A stretch of DNA of 64,000 nucleotides from Polytrichum commune (taxonomy: Eukaryota > Streptophyta > Polytrichopsida > Polytrichales > Polytrichaceae). Numbering within the stretch: position 1 is the stretch's first letter; each line of letters opens with the position of its first letter. A program made the position numbers and the translations under genes. This document shows positions 49,290 through 61,896 of this stretch, one piece after another. The stretch lies in the NCBI GenBank assembly GCA_950295325.1, contig OX485806.1, positions 54,617,169 through 54,681,168 of the forward strand. Reading direction: 5' to 3'. The notes below the pieces were generated by a model, which was given only the letters and a program-made list of their open reading frames with translations, made no database searches and was not told where the DNA came from.

Positions 49290-51240
49290 GAGATTCCAAC
49301 TTTTTTCATAACATATTTTTTTCCCCAATGTTGTTTGGGCTAGTGTATGGACAAAACATTTTTTGCTTGATAGTTACCATTTGCTCAGTTGAAACACCAT
49401 GTGTTCCACCAGCAATGTATGTCTTGATTGTACTGGATAAATCGAGGTGGTGGTCGACTAGCTCGACTGATAGGGTTTTTGCACAGGAATTCTAGAATGT
49501 GGGGTGTTTCTGATGGAACTAAAATATTATCTGAAACCTGCAAAGTGCTCGGGGGCAAGTTGCCGGTAGGAAATGCGGTGAATGTTAGCCATCAACATTT
49601 TATCAACAAGAATGCCAGTTATGGAATTCATAAAGCGCTGACGTTGATTTTCCTTTGTTGCAAGCAAACCTGATAATTTTGGTTCGATACACTCTTTGGC
49701 AACCAAAAAGTTGCATTGTCGGAGGGAAATAATAGATATGGAGCACAAATAACAGATGGAAATAGGGCTTCAAAAGCAAATACAGAAGGATCTAGTAGTA
49801 CCATCAATGGAACACGAAGCACAAATTGAAGAGGTAATTTCATTGAACTGAAGCATCAAGATATCTGAATATTTCTATGGGCAGATACCATCTACATGTA
49901 TTGTAAGAACAAAAACTTCAAAATGTTCCCTTTGTATCTTTTGTGCTTGGATGTCAATCTTTATGGAAACAATAGAGAGATGTAGGTAATTCCATGTCTT
50001 TAGGGAGTGGTATGTACAAGGGACACGTACAACAATTTTTTTGGCTTTTATGAGCAGGAAAACTCAGTTGCTGAAAAGTTGGAGGTTGAAAGAGAGTGAA
50101 TAGATGTTACGGAAGAGCAGGATGAAGTCACAAAATTCATATACGAGCACCATATGGGATCGCAAATGTTGTTGCCGTACATGTGCAAGAGCGAGCACAT
50201 TGTGAGAAAGTGAAATTTTTTCACGCACATTAATCTTTAACAATCGCAGATATTTTTTCTTTTGCTCTGCGTCACCAAGAAATGCATGTAAACAGTGAGT
50301 GTGGATGAAATAAAACTCGAACATGCTTCAAAAGTTGTCCCTATTTTTTTTTCCCAATGTCATTCAAGTTGATATACTGTCAGAAGGTTTTGTGCTTGAT
50401 GGTTATCTTTTGCTCATTTCAAACAGTATGTGATCCATCGGTTGTGCTTGTTATGATTGTACTAGATTGTCCGATGTGGTGTTCGACTAGCTTGACCAAG
50501 AAGGCCTTTAATTGGAATTCTGAAATCTGAGGTGTTTGTAGAGGAACTTTAATATTTTGTCAACTCGGCAAAGTGTTCATAGGTAGGTTGCTGGTAGGAA
50601 TTGTGGTGAGAATGTTAGGCATCAACATTTTATCAATCACAATGTCGGTTATGTGTTTCATAAAGCACCAAGGTCGACTTTTGTTTGTTGAAAGCAAACC
50701 TGTGAATTGTGATTTCATATAGTCTTTGCGAGTAGAGAAATTGCATTCTCAGAACGAAGCGACAGATATGATGCAGAATGTTCAGATGAAGGTAGGGCTT
50801 TGGACACAAATTGAGAAGGATCCAGCAGCGGCATCATTGGAACGTGAAGCACAAATTGAATAGGCAATTTCGTGGAGGTGGGGCATGAAGATGTCTGAAT
50901 AAATCTAAGGGCAGACAACAACCACATGTATTGTAACAACAACAACTTGTAAGTGTTCCCTTAGTATCTTCTTTACTTGTATGTCAATCTTTCTTGAAAC
51001 AATAGAGAAATGTAGATAATTTCGGGGCTTCAGAGAATGGTATATACAGGGGACACTGTCAGCAAATTTACGACCATGAAAATTTAGTTGCAGAATAGTT
51101 GGAGGTTGAAAAAGATTTAACAGGTGCCACGGAAAAGCACAACAAGGAACCTGCAGAGTTGATGCTAAAGCACCGGAAGGATCTTGCATATGCTATCCGC
51201 CATACATATGCACAAGCAAGCACATTGTGTGAGATTGTAG
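49290..51240. repeat. Diverged tandem duplication, period about 1.03 kb
   Basis: CAAGCAAACCTG at 49661 recurs at 50691. Matching landmarks in the same order include CAACATTTTATCAA, CATAAAGC, AACAATAGAGA(G/A)ATGTAG, AGTTGGAGGTTGAAA and GCACATTGTG. On the minus strand both copies encode a similar peptide: KLPLQFVLRVPLMVLLDPS near 49840 and KLPIQFVLHVPMMPLLDPS near 50870. A duplicated, now broken minus-strand gene is therefore likely; the family is unknown. Confidence 0.75.
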
Positions 51241-51613
51241 ATTCAGATTGCACACAAAAAGCAAGAGCTTGATCTTTGTGGAAGACCAAGAAAAGGGCTT
51301 CATCATGATGCTCCATCCCACCAACAAACAGACGACCTGGAACCTTTATCATTTTCACATAGGGAGATTTTTGTAGATGTTTGGTGGATGCAATATAATT
51401 ATCATGCAGTGGACGCATATCAGAATGATGCGAGGGAAAAAAAATTGGGTGTTGCATAATGCAATTCTCTACGTGAGTGGTATGTGAGTACTGCCCTTGG
51501 CAAAAAGATACTATGTTTAAAATCATGTTAGAGGAACTTAAATGTATTCCACTTGAAAAATAATGCCTAAAATGGAAATTGTCCTTGTTCTTTACTTTTG
51601 TTCCTTTGCACAA
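51241..51613 (-). pseudogene. Unidentified minus-strand frame
   Basis: This is part of a 181-codon minus-strand frame (51613-51068), one of the longest in this part of the window. It contains KSPYVKMIKVPGRLFVGGME, HHDEALFLVFHKDQALAF and SHNVLACAYV, the last in the duplicated part. It is in line with the duplicated peptide and may be the more complete copy of that gene. No domain is recognised. Confidence 0.35.
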
Positions 51614-53330
51614 AAACTTTTGCGACTCATATTTCTAGTGTCATGTTTTTCCATGCAATACATTTCTATGTATGCACCATAAGCTCCGTGGGCACAACAA
51701 ACCTCAAAATTCCAAACATATTTGCTTCTCCAAACCTTGAAACCAATGGAGGAATAGGCCTCATGAATTTACACATATCTTTAGATTAATTCTTTGTGAT
51801 GGTCGAGGGCAAGAGTCCTCTCAAAAACCACAAATTCAAAATCCCAAGCACTCAAAAAATAATGCACATATTAGAAGTTGTCCAACATATGGGAAGTTGT
51901 CCAAGTGGGGAATTGAAATCCCCACTTGGAGGCTCCAACCCACATGGAACACATGCCACATTCCCCGCATCTCCCATGTGGAGACGGCCTCTGGGGCTCC
52001 TTGTGTCTGTCAGGGTACAATTTCTGAACGCTAACAAGTTGGGTGTGGATTTTTAGAAGGTTGCACTGGAGCAGTGGAGCAAAGGGAAGAAGGATCTCAA
52101 GGGAATACTTGCGATAAAGCTAAGTAAGTCTCCCACCCCACACCTGAAATCTGCAATAATCCTGCTAAATCTAAAGCTTTGCTTAGGCAATCTAGTCGAA
52201 ACCTCCCACAAACCAACCATTAGATAACTCCAACTAAGCATTATACTCACTGATCAGCAAAGAATTAACCAGAAACATTGAAAACTCTCAAGTGAATTCA
52301 CATGCTCACGCAATCTTGCGGAGGCTCACACCTCACAGAATAACTATTGTAAACTGTTACCAGCTCAAAATATCTATCTCCTCATTCTAGATAGTATAAA
52401 TCACATTTACCCTCACACACCATTTGATTGCAAAACAAGTGAGAGACTAACCGAATAAGAATCACAAAACTTAAATATCCACCATAGCTGACATAGACTT
52501 TGAAATTGTACTTTGTACATATTACTGCAGTCACCAAGTGCTGTCACAACAAAGCTCAAGTGTGATGAGCTCTCTTATCATACATCACTCCAACTCCTAC
52601 CCTCCATAAGACACATACATATATAAGCCCCTGATAATTTGACTCAGCAACGTTAATTTCTCACACCATATATATATGGATATGTGAAAGTCCACACTTC
52701 ACCCTACTTCAGTCAATTGTTGATTTCCCACCCTCAACTTTTTAAATCCAGGCTCATCCTCAATTAAGTACATATCCCCAAACAAATTAAGAGACTAACT
52801 AGAAAATCCCTAAACATTGATTCCATGTCCAACCAATTACATATTGATGCCATTTTGTTATCCTTTATCAAGTTGATATACATTTTATAAACTTGTTGAA
52901 CACATTCAGCAAATAACCTAAAGTGTTGAACTTAAATCGCCTATCTCTCAAACTCTACCGGCTCATCCATAACCAGTGGTGACTAGAACGAAGCTTATTT
53001 CTCAAACTCAACCCACCAATGTGCGGGGCATATTTTTGGGCATGATCGATCAAGATCCTAGGCTCTTTGGCAACAAAATAACACATAAATTAATTTTTCT
53101 TATAATCATGAACAATATTGAGTACTTTTTGAACAGACTCATCTTCAACATACAACCACAAACAATTCATAGGCTATTTTTTAGATTTGAAAATTGTATA
53201 TGATATTGCACAAACTTGTGCACATGTATGCAAATTTTCACATTACGTTGATAGTAAGAAAGTATGCTGCAAAGCCAAATGAGCAACTATATATAGATAC
53301 TTAGTTTTGTTCAAGTTGCCTAGAAAATCT
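51614..53330. other. Spacer, no gene seen
   Basis: There is a short imperfect inverted arrangement around 51890-51930 (AAGTTGTCCAAGTGGGGA and ATCCCCACTTGGAGG) and otherwise AT-rich sequence with short frames only. Confidence 0.4.
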
Positions 53331-54357
53331 TTAGTAAATGGTCCAATAACCCTTACTCTTGAACATACCATCAATTCTTTGTGGCATGTTTTCATAAAGC
53401 TCCATGCGATATTGTTCATTGAAATTGGGTTACATTGAACACACATCCTCCCATAATTATTGGATACCTCTGGGAGATGTCATAAATTCGTGAAAGCACC
53501 GTTTGAGAATTGCCTAGAAGTGTTCAATAAGGTTCACATTTGGAGATTGTACAAGCCATTGAAGGAGTTGAAATGGTTGTAATGCCAAGCATTTTTGCAC
53601 AATCTTGCTCGTGTGTTTGGGATCAATTTCTTGTTGAAAGACCAACTTACTTGGATCCATATTATAATTTTGTATAGTGACCACAAGAAATTTCCTAAAA
53701 TAAATTTGTATGGATGCCTATCCATCCTAACTTCAATTTTGTACCATGTTTCTAGCCCAAAAGCTATCATGCATCCCCAAATCACCACCGATCCATCATC
53801 ATGCTTCATGGTCTGATGGGTATGTTCAAGTCCAACGGGTTCTCCATCTCCAATCCAACACCATGACCTACAATCTGAGTTAAATATATTTATCTTTGTT
53901 TGGTCACTAAAAATCACGCGTTTCCAATCATCAATGGTCCAATTCTCATATCTTTGAGCAAATCTCAAGCGTGTGAGAAAATGTTTACGATTTAAAAACA
54001 ATTATCTTTGCTGCACTCGTGCACCCAATCCAACCTGTCTCAAAGCACGCCTCGCAAGTGATGTTAGACAACAATATACCTATTTCATATCGTAGTTGTC
54101 TTGTTCTTGCATATGGAGTTCCAAGTTGACCTTTAGTCACAAGAGTGATACAACACCTCTTCTCTCGATCTATAAGAAGCTTTGGACACCCTCCTTTTTG
54201 TCTCTCAATCTTGCCCCTTACATCCTTCCTCAAATGTGCTACAAATTATTGGATCATGCCCACCAAAGCAACATTTTTATGAGTAGAAACATTGCTTCTA
54301 AGTTGCACCAATATTTCGTGTTTCTTTTCTTGAGACAACAGAGGCATACGACTACAA
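53331..54357 (-). pseudogene. Tc1/mariner transposase pseudogene
   Basis: Read from ATG at 54357 it has a helix-turn-helix-like start (LSQEKKHEILVQLRSN...VALVG), then a TAA in frame, then RKDVRGKIERQKGG and KLLIDREKRCC. A frameshift at about 53990 leads to HFLTRLRFAQRYENWTIDDW and KRVIFSDQTKIN (first catalytic Asp, codon 53905-53903). SWCWIGDGEP and GSVVIWGCM follow. Then, after another shift, come EIDPKHTSKIVQKC, SPNVNLIEH (catalytic Glu, codon 53525-53523) and the C-terminal ENMPQRIDGMFKSKG, to TAA 53333-53331. In the usual DNDPKH signature the first Asp reads Glu here, so the DD34E set is incomplete as well. With two frameshifts and at least two internal stops, it is dead. Terminal repeats of this element were not identified. 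Confidence 0.85.
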
Positions 54358-54499
54358 ACAATTCTACAAATTGCACCTTACATACTATGGAAACCAAGGC
54401 TCTCCAATGCACAAGAAATCTCACGATGTTCTCAACCACGTAATGCACACAAAGATGTCAATGTTGGAAGAGTGGTGGCGAAAAAAAATGAGAACTGTA

Positions 54500-54887
54500 A
54501 TCACGGGGAGGTCACTTCATTGTCAAGTTGACACCACGTGTGGACAAAGTTTGCTACCCTTATATTACATGCCATATATAATTTTAAAATTTATGATATT
54601 TTTTCTACATATACATAACCATTGATAGTATCTTTTGTATATTTTTTTGAGTAATTGTTTTAGTTCAATTATGTGTCATTCTAGTTAGAAATGGTATGTT
54701 TTATGAAAAAAAACAAATCATCAAATTTAGTTACCACTTTTGACTATATCATAGGTACTGTGTATATCTACTCATGAAAAAAAATTGATAAAATTTTGAC
54801 CCATTTTGGTGGTGCAACTTACCAGAAAAAAAATTTTTGGTCGCACGTGGTGTTCAACTTGACAATGGAGTGATCTACCCGTGACTG
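54500..54887. mobile_element. 388-bp MITE with about 46-bp inverted repeats and TA duplications
   Basis: The left arm starts ATCACGGGGAGGTCACTTCA at 54500. The right arm, reversed, starts CAGTCACGGGTAGATCACTC at 54887. Both continue with TTGTCAAGTTGA and CACCACGTG. TA stands immediately outside on both sides (54498-54499 and 54888-54889). A TA target and a CAGT-type end are typical of the Tc1/mariner superfamily. There is no coding capacity. It lies 140 bases from the transposase pseudogene, but it is not shown to share its ends. Confidence 0.8.
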
Positions 54888-57347
54888 TAATCCTAACCAC
54901 TTCAACATTTTTTATTTAAAAAACCCTAAACCCTTTTCACTTTTTGATTTCACATTTATGTAATTGATTACTTAGACTCTTGCTTTGATTACTTCATCAC
55001 TTTGTTTTTTGATTTGAATCCGTTGTTAAAAAGAATTGAAGTTGAGTTTGTGTACAACATACTTAGTTTTGTTCGTAACTGTAAAATTGTTATTTCTCTC
55101 TAACAAGTCCATTCAACAAGGTCAACTCAATCTATCCACCAAATTCCTAAATATTTATGACCGCACTCTAATAAACCCACATTTGAACTCAAAATACTTG
55201 CTTAAAACACCACAATCTCAATATCTCATATCAAAACGACTCGGAGGAAATCTACAAACTAAATATTGATTCCAAGTCCAACCATTTACATATTGATACC
55301 TTTCTGTTATCCTTTATTGAATTAATATACATTTTATAAACTCGTTTAAACATGTTCAACAAGTAATTTCAAGTGTTAAACTTGAACCATAGATACACAA
55401 TGTAGATATTAGTTAGGATAGACAATATTTTAGATTGTTATTGCAAATTTCTAAATCCTCAATTTTTCCAGCCCCTCTCAATCTAGGCAATCCCCTCAAT
55501 ACACAATCCAAACACCCTCTCAATTCATTAGTGGAAGAATTTGTAAATCATTCCAATCTTGGAATAATCTGGACTAAAGCCTATTGATACACATCAACTA
55601 TACTTCGAACTAGTTGCAAGTTTCATACACCTTAAGAGGTGGGTGCAGAGAGGAAAATGTCCCACCAAAAAAAAAAAAAAAAAAAAAAAAACTCCACATT
55701 CAAATAGATATCTTGTCTAACAGACGGGTAAACACCCAACAATCAATTTCCCCTGTTTAACTATGGATAAACTATGACAAGAAATTCCAAGGCAACACAA
55801 TAGTTGGGATCCATCACCAAGTGGAGAAGCAAAAGAAGTGAAGATATCAGAGGCATATCCACAAAATAAAACAAAATCAAGTAAGCTCCCCTCCCCGCTC
55901 AGGGTTCTTTACGTTAATTTTCAAAAAGGCAACAAAAACTCTTGCTAAAGACTATGAATCCTCTTGGAAAACGCCATACTAAACACCAGTTCATTTCACT
56001 TTAAAATACACATTATAGATATCAGTTAGGAAAGACAATATTTTTAGATTGTTATTTCAAATTTATCAAATTTGCACCCCGTGCAGAAGCATTGCTCAAA
56101 TTTCTAGCCCTTCTTTTTTACAGGTGTTACTAATATACTCCCATTGAACAATTCTCAAACAAACCCAAGAATCCCTCACTATCAAACTAAAAATAACTAC
56201 CGCATCATTGTACCAAAGTTGTGCCAAAATCTCCTTTGTATTCTGCTGTTTAAAATCTACACAGGATAAATTGTTTGTTCATTTATATATTTATTTTAAA
56301 TATAAATCTTATTTTAGACCCCTTCAACAATCACAAAAGAACTTGTACAATGTATACAAACGGTGCCAAGGCTCACACCTCAAGACACTTACAGTCTAAA
56401 CAAAGTCACCCAAAAAAACAATACATTCTCAATCTAGATACTCAAGACAACCTTCATATTAGTACTTCATAATTGACGGCATGATATTAGCTTAGCATCC
56501 AACTAAATAAATAGACAAAAAAAATCTAAGGACTACGTGGAGATCATAAATAACATTAAAACTTGTGCATCAAATACTCACTTACTAGATCCAACCTCAA
56601 CGAAACACCACATAGACCGACCCAACAAAAAAAAAACTTGACCACTTCTATCACAACAAGGATTGACATCACAAAATTACATCACAACAAGGATCACCAC
56701 TTTAAACCTACATTTTTCATTTTAACCTATGCACATTTATAAAGCTATTGCCAAAGATTATTCTCAAAAACATTGAAATATTTGTATATGAACATCCTTT
56801 TATCCTTGACATTCTTATCTTTTACATTCATATGGATTTATATTAAACATATTTGTGCTACCTTGCAGTCATTGCTTTGCCATTTTACCACTTGTCTATT
56901 TGCTTTGGTTATTTGCTCTCAAATCCTTTCACATTCGAAGCTTCGTATTCTTTCAATATATATAAATATTTGGAACAGATACCACCTCATACTCTTACAA
57001 TTCATGTCATTTTTACACTATATATATATTTCCAATAAAAACACAAAATACATTCTTACACATAAAATTCATACTCTCAACACTTTAGTCACACCTACAT
57101 TCTTTACCAATTCCTCCAACATTTGCTTATAAAATACATCACACCTTAATATTTTATGACATGTTGATACCCCACATCCTCCTTTCAGCCAATATTAATT
57201 TCACACCACAAACTAATCCACACATCAAAACACACAACGGTCTGATATATTCAAAACTACCTCCATTCAATGTCATCATAACCCAACAAGTACAAATACC
57301 TACTTATTTTAATCAACATACACTAACAATATTATTAATAAACTATA
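54888..57347. other. AT-rich spacer
   Basis: No gene is seen. There is an uninterrupted A25 run at 55667-55691. Many short frames are produced by low GC content and have no coding character. Confidence 0.5.
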
Positions 57348-57989
57348 TGTCACGGTATGCGGCGTCGACGGCCACACCTTATCCGTTGGGTTTCATCCAT
57401 CTAGATTTGGATGGATGAATCTAGATGTAGAGAGGAAGGCTCCTAAATGAGGAGCCTCCTCATTGGCTTGGCATTCTTGTCAAGTCAAGTCTTGTGAATG
57501 AGTGTGTGAAGAAAACTTGTGTGAGGTGAAGATTGCATGTTTTTGCAATAAATCTTGAGTTCTTCTCCTCCTACGTACACTCTTGGATTCTCCCGTGGTG
57601 GAGTGAGAGATAGCTTGACTCATTGTGTGCATTTGAAGAGAGATTTAGAACTCTTGCAAGGGTTTGATTCTTTTCCTTCTCACTTGGCAAAAATGCCTCA
57701 TTTTTTATGTTTTCTTCTTCATTCTTGAGATGTAACACGCAAGGGAGGGCGTGAAGACAAGGAGTGACGAAGTTGTGAAGTTCCGGAGCGAGAGCATCGC
57801 GGATTTGCAAAACAACATGAAGAATGTTTGCTTATGAATGTCACTTCAAGGTGAATTGTGGTGATAAGGTGTTGAATTCTCCACGGAATTTTATTTCAAT
57901 TGATTGCCTACAAGCTTGAATTCACGGCATTGAGCTGTGAGGAATTATTCTTGTTTGTATTCGAAAGCAATTTATTCACTCAAAACACA

Positions 57990-58165
57990 AAAATTCAACC
58001 AAAAAAAATAAAAAAATAGAAGCCAAGAGCCGGAGCTCCTGGCCGCATCCGTTCGGCTAGCGGTGGCCCGTTGCCCGGCTAGCATCTCCGACCTCGGGGT
58101 TCGAACCCGAGACCTGTCTCCCGCAAGTACCACGTGCTAACCAACTAGCACCAACCAGGCTTGTG
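57990..58165 (-). repeat. tRNA-derived SINE-like insertion
   Basis: On the minus strand, GGTTGGTGCTAGTTGGTTAG (A-box-like, about 58155) is followed by GGGTTCGAACCCCG (B-box, about 58108-58095) at tRNA-like spacing. The sequence then goes on for about 80 bases and ends in a T-rich run (about 58015-57995). Body, promoter and T-rich tail fit the layout of plant tRNA-derived SINEs. The cloverleaf is not clean enough for a functional tRNA. It lies inside the leader or LTR part of the Gypsy element. Confidence 0.5.
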
Positions 58166-59436
58166 TCAACTGGGTAGCGGAAAGATTTTTGGGCATAATC
58201 GGATGAGACCCTGGCTGCCTCCCTGGCAGCCATGAAGCGGACATTTGTGGGCATTTTTGGACATATTCTAGAAGTCAGGAAGCGTTGTGTTGGAAGCGGG
58301 CATACCAGGTTGAGGTCCTAGTTGTTTCCTTGGCAGCCATGAATTCGGAGATTTTTGGGCTTAATCGGTTGAGATCTGAGTGTTTGCAAGTCCAACCGGT
58401 TACATATTAATTTTCTCCGCTAATTACCCAATTCCGACATGGGGAGGTAGTGACAAGAAATAACAATAACTCGGTTTTGTTTTAGACGTTCGGTAATTGG
58501 AATGAGTACAATCTAAATCTCTTAACGAGGGTTCATTGGAGGGTGTGCATATGAACCAAGCTTCAATATCCGTCATAATTCCAGCTCCAATAGCGTGCAT
58601 TTAAGTTGTTGTAGTTAACAAACGCGGAGTTGGATCGTGGTCGAGGTAGCGCGAGTGCGGCCGTCGAAACTGAAGTACTGATTAATATGGATGGTTAATG
58701 CAGTGATTTGTCTGGTTAATTCCGTTAATGAACGAGACCTCAGTCTGATCATTAGTCACACGAAGAATCTTCTTTGTGGTTAATTTCTTAGAGAATATTT
58801 TTGGTGGCGGCGGCCTCCCTTCGGACATTAAAATTGTTTAGAAATTGTGGAGCACGGGATTGCCGAGGGATTGCCACGGGAAGTGGTGTGGCATGTGGAA
58901 TCACCGTTCCACATATGTTGAGGTCGAATTGTATTTATAAACACATGTTCCACATGTTTCTTTAAACATTGAATTTTGGGTTGTAATGAAAAGATAGGAT
59001 ACAGGGGCTCTTCATTTTGACCACCAACCGCAGGTGGGTGCCGGTTGGTCGCGGTCGCTTTTTATTTCCGCTTAAGTATTGTTTGGGGAAGAAGATCCAG
59101 TGTTGTTATTGCATTGTTCCTTGTATTTTGTTGTAGTACCTTCCCCTGTGGCGGACTGTAGTGTTGGAGTGTTCTAGCACTGCCCCATTTTGTATAGTCT
59201 AAGATTGTGATAGGGTACTGTGGAGGTGAGGTCGGATTAATGACCGACGAGACCTTTGTTTGTGCACCAAGTGGGCGGTGCTTGTTTTCACTTATGGTGA
59301 GGCTAGATTAATGACCAACAGACCATAAACTTTGGTGGTGGTTACAGGTGCAGGTTGTCTTTGACCATTTTTCTCTTTGTACCTGGATACTAATTCATTT
59401 GGGTTGTTGATCCGGTGACCAACCCATTGTAGGTTT
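58166..59436 (+). other. Leader/LTR region of the Gypsy element
   Basis: Non-coding. A segment with TTGGCAGCCATGAA and GATTTTTGGGC(A/T)TAATCGG(A/T)TGAG appears twice (about 58180-58240 and 58310-58375), a short diverged repeat. GGATTAATGACCGACGAGACC (about 59233) and AGATTAATGACCAACAGACC (about 59310) form a second pair. Gag starts at 59437, just after CATTGTAGGTTT. No primer-binding site was recognised with confidence. Confidence 0.5.
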
Positions 59437-61896
59437 ATGGTTACAACTCGTATTCAACACTATTGTTCTCCGTCCCCAGGAGCATCGGAAGGTCATCCCT
59501 CAGACCTCTCGGACGTTGAACTAGTGGTAGCACCTGACGAGGTTTTTCAGCCTACTTCGGCGTGGGGGACTATCACTCGGTCTCACGTCCTGTGGGTGGA
59601 AACCTTTGACGATATGGAGAAGGAGACTAGGGGAGGGATACGGGACCGGTTTTCCGGTCGAGCATGGACCATTTCTTTGCAAAACTGGAAAATCCAGTTT
59701 CGTACGTGGATGCGAGAGAAACGCCAACGCAATACCAATTTTAACGATTGGTATGCGTTCGAGCTTCTGCCTCAGCATTTGGAGCACGAAGCTCTCCAAA
59801 CTTATGAGCAATGGACGGAGGCTCATAAGATGGAGCAACGCCAGGTGGAGCAGTAGTGGGAGACTTGGGTCGAGTTGGTATCCGCATTGAAGGAAGGCGC
59901 ATCTTCTAGTTTCATGGCCGTCCCTGAGGTTAAGTCGGAGGTGTCGGAGGGAGTGTATATGGTGGATGTGGAGGGAGCTTCTCCTAGTGAACCCAAGGAT
60001 AAGGGTTCTGCTTCCGCTGTGGCGAGTACGACGAGCCCCATCCTTCCACTCTCCCGTTATGCCCAGGCTACCCAGGCGAATTTAGCCTCTTTGGGGGCTC
60101 CGCCAGTTTTTGAGCCATTGTGAGTATTTGAGCTGCATCTACATGAGGAGTACGGAGGTTTCCGTCGGGACCAGATGCAGCGGATACAAGATTTTAGACG
60201 GGAGAAGGACGATACACCTCGTACCATGTATACGAGGTTGGCGAGGTTTGCCAGAGAGTTTGGAGGTGTGTTTGCGGAAAATGAATTGGTGAAGGTGTTT
60301 TTGTCCAAAATTGACAAATGCCTTCTTGACTTGGCGTTGTCTATGATCATCATGGACTATGGTGGTCGGGCGACACTCGTAGAGGCATTCGCCATTGTGG
60401 AGCAGTGTGATCGTGCATTGTGCCAGCACGATGCCACTTATTTGGTGTCCTTGCTAGTGGATTCTAACAAATTCTGGAAGGCGCCAGTCGCGACTGCATG
60501 ATTGGTGGAGGCGGAGGCGGACAAAATCTTGCATTGTTGGTCTTGTGGGTAGGCGGGCTACGCTAAGAAGGATTGTCCTTCGAAGCAAAAGCAAGCCCAG
60601 ACCGTAGGTAATCCAAAGCGGAAACCATTTGTTCCCGCGAAGAATTCGACGAAGGGGGCGGGTAAGCATTTACCCAAGCAATTGACGTGTTCCCACTGTG
60701 GGCGGAACAATCACACCGTGGAGAACTGCTTTGCTCTCCATCCAAAGAAACGTCTTTCTTCCGATTGGAAGAAGGTGTTGGAGGCGAAGATTGGAGCATT
60801 GAAGGAGAGGTTCAAAAGTTTGGCATCATCCTTCCAAATTTTGGACTCACTGTCCTCCTTCGCCGCTAAGGCTGGTTCTCCCATTCCGGATTATTATATA
60901 TTCGGAGCCTCGGGAGAAATGGTGAGTTCTGCAGCGGTGACACGGGCTCAATCCGTGTCACGAGCCATGCCCTCGACCACAGGGGAGTCTGTGGAGAGCT
61001 TACGAGCTCGGGGCAATAGACCCGCGGATCAGATTGGCCAAGCCCGTCTGCCATTATCTTTTGGATTGGCGGATGCGGTCCAATCTGTAAGTGGTCGTCA
61101 TTCGAGCTTGGAGGCTTCGAATCCAGCGACTGGCATGGTGCACACTTTGGCATCCAAAGTATTGCACATCCCTTTGTTCACGGCGATGGAGTGGTCGTCG
61201 CCAGAGTTCCAACTTGCTAAGGTTTTTCACTTAGCAGGTAGGATTTTGGAAGAGAAGGCATCCTCACCTTCTCTAACCGTGGCCCAAACCACCACGGACA
61301 TCCCTGCTTCTGAAGACCCCGATGAAGTGGCCAAACGACGAGCGAGGCTTGCCGTAGAGACCATTGCGTCTTTTGACGCACGCACCTCAGATGACAGGGG
61401 GCCGACCACGTCTTATGACTCACCACAATCCGTGGGAGCAGCTTATCTGTTTGATGTAGCTGCTAGACCTGCTCGCGAGCGCCGCAGCATTCGACCCGAT
61501 GTCGTGCGTATGGTGAATGATACCAACATTTTGGTGGTCAGTCGGACTGGGAACAATGCCACTCGGGTTGCTCCCCATTGTGTGATGATGGATTCAGGGG
61601 CACAACCAGTTATGATCGGTAAGAGGTTTGCCCAAGAGTTGGGATTGGCAGCCGAGGACTTGGCTCTCTATCCATTCATCATTGTCACATCCGTTGGTCA
61701 CGTGGAGCGGGCCACAAGTTATACTCGGGAGCCATTACAGCTTAGCTTCCAAGTGAAGCCTGGAGATTCACCCGCACCTCTTCTTCTTAGGTGTGCGGTG
61801 ATGGATGCGACCAACTATGACATTTTAGTTGGTGAGCAAGCACTTTATCCTCTCGGTTTTGGTTTAGACAACTGGACTAAGGAGGCTTGGATCTGA
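59437..61896 (+). pseudogene. Gag and aspartic protease of the methyltransferase-bearing Gypsy element
   Basis: The ATG at 59437 (GGTTTATGGTTACA) starts a frame that stays in register to 61896. It is broken by stops at 59854, 60121, 60499 and 60550. Gag features: ISLQNWKIQFRTWMREKRQR; RRDQMQRIQDF followed by PRTMYTRLARFAREFGG; and two zinc knuckles. In the first knuckle (about 60526-60570) a TAG and a Tyr replace expected residues (C-x2-C-x4-Y-x4-C). The second is intact (CSHCGRNNHTVENC, from 60688). Protease: CVMMDSGAQPVMIGKRF, with the active-site DSG at 61591-61599, and NYDILVGEQALYPLGF near the end. TGA 61894 lies at the junction with the methyltransferase part, in the same frame. Most stops can come from C-to-T or G-to-A changes. 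Confidence 0.85.

Noticed and set aside
54490-54893. Terminal inverted repeats of the Tc1 transposase gene itself
   Set aside because: Both arms face each other to the right of the gene and enclose only 388 bases, so they bound a separate MITE and not the transposase.
58057-58254. Protein of 65 codons, or a functional tRNA gene
   Set aside because: The frame overlaps the SINE-like sequence. The tRNA-like part lacks a clean acceptor stem and anticodon arm.
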